Shown piece by piece: positions 7,162-7,603 of a stretch of 7,603 nucleotides of DNA. The position numbers and the translations under genes are program-made. The number at the start of each line of letters is the position of its first letter. Within the stretch, counting starts at the first letter, position 1. Source of the stretch: Armatimonadota bacterium (lineage in GTDB: Bacteria > Sysuimicrobiota > Sysuimicrobiia > Sysuimicrobiales > Kaftiobacteriaceae); contig JAIBHM010000083.1 in NCBI GenBank assembly GCA_020028535.1, positions 1 to 7,603 of the forward strand, in the 5' to 3' direction. A model generated the notes under the pieces. It did not search any database. It was not told where the DNA came from and saw nothing but the letters and a program-made list of their open reading frames with translations.

Positions 7162-7603
7162 CGTCTTGGGCTGGAGGCTTCGCTGCGGTACGGCGTTCGC
7201 CACTCAAGAGACTGAGGAGGATGACGACGGCCGCGGCCTTATCCAGCGGCTCGTTCATGTTGCCGCACTTGGGCGACTGGATGCACGACGGGCATCCCGC
7301 CTCGCACGGACACGTCTCGATCGTCCGCAGCGTAGCCGCCATCCACTCATCCAGCATGCCGTACCCTTTCTCGGTAATGCCGACCCCGCCGGGATGCCCT
7401 TCATAGATGAAGATCGCCGGGCCGCCGAGCTCAGGATAGACAGGATACGAGACCCCGCCGAGATCCCAGCGGTCGCACATCGCGAAGAGCGGGAGTAATC
7501 CGATCGCGGCGTGCTCGACCGCGTGGATGCCGCCGGCCAGATCCAGTCCGCGCCGTCGCACGTCCGCGTCCAACCACTCGGGGATCGCAAACCACAGCGC
7601 GGT
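7112..7603 (-). CDS. DEAD/DEAH-box helicase, C-terminal DUF1998 (MrfA/YprA-like) part
   Basis: 163 residues are visible; the frame is open to the right edge, so the start and the helicase core lie outside. The segment matches the DUF1998 zinc-binding end of large superfamily 2 helicases such as Bacillus MrfA (YprA), which acts in repair of mitomycin lesions. Seen: HAVEHAAIGLLPLFAMCDRW at 27-46, GGPAIFIYEGHPGGVGITEK at 60-79, then the cysteine cluster CPCEAGCPSCIQSPKCGN at 98-115 and NEPLDKAAAVVILLSLL at 117-133. The cluster should hold zinc. The last 30 or so residues are arginine-rich, match nothing I know, and overlap the next gene, so they may be an unconserved tail. Function as a DNA helicase is inferred from the family; no ATPase motif is in view. 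Confidence 0.92.
   Translation of the reverse strand, partial: TALWFAIPEWLDADVRRRGLDLAGGIHAVEHAAIGLLPLFAMCDRWDLGGVSYPVYPELGGPAIFIYEGHPGGVGITEKGYGMLDEWMAATLRTIETCPCEAGCPSCIQSPKCGNMNEPLDKAAAVVILLSLLSGERRTAAKPPAQDDAAIPGRRALRHRRHR
7265..7312 (-). other. Cysteine cluster of the DUF1998 domain
   Basis: Encodes five cysteines in the pattern CxCx3Cx2Cx5C, within residues 98-113 of the visible protein. In MrfA-type helicases four cysteines of this region coordinate zinc; which four serve here is not clear from sequence alone. Confidence 0.75.

Overview
The window holds seven genes, all on the minus strand, so transcription runs from high to low coordinates. Both edges cut a gene. The DNA is GC-rich (about 60-65 percent by eye) and tightly packed, with one gap near 100 bp, two ATGA stop/start overlaps, GTG starts and strong AGGAGG-type ribosome sites. 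There are no rRNA, tRNA, mobile-element or CRISPR signals. This fits a chromosomal segment of a GC-rich bacterium. The substrate-binding protein has a signal peptide without a lipobox cysteine, which favours a cell with a periplasm, but I cannot name the taxon.

Right half (7603 to 4634), in transcription order: the C-terminal DUF1998 part of a DEAD/DEAH-box helicase (MrfA/YprA-like); a small TIGR00725/LOG-like Rossmann protein overlapping it; rsmI, the 16S rRNA C1402 2'-O-methyltransferase, joined by a 4-nt overlap; and a 386-residue ORF fusing an N-terminal DUF2007 domain to a complete DHDPS/NAL-superfamily aldolase. The spacing suggests one transcript of mostly housekeeping or nucleic-acid genes.

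Left half (4532 to 1): after the gap come hyuA and hyuB (ATP-dependent hydantoinase/5-oxoprolinase family, 4-nt overlap), then 18 nt later the start of a family 5 (peptide/nickel type) ABC-transporter substrate-binding protein. This looks like an uptake-and-opening cassette: the binding protein would capture a small peptide-like or cyclic amide compound, and HyuA/HyuB would open the ring using ATP. The actual substrate cannot be read from the sequence.

The oddest item is the DUF2007-aldolase ORF. A strong Shine-Dalgarno and GTG lie in frame exactly at the domain junction, so the aldolase may also be made alone, or two genes may have been joined recently. The aldolase keeps the Schiff-base lysine and catalytic tyrosines but has valine where true DapA has its substrate-binding arginine, so it is probably not lysine-pathway DapA. 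I found no clearly new multi-gene defence or mobile system.
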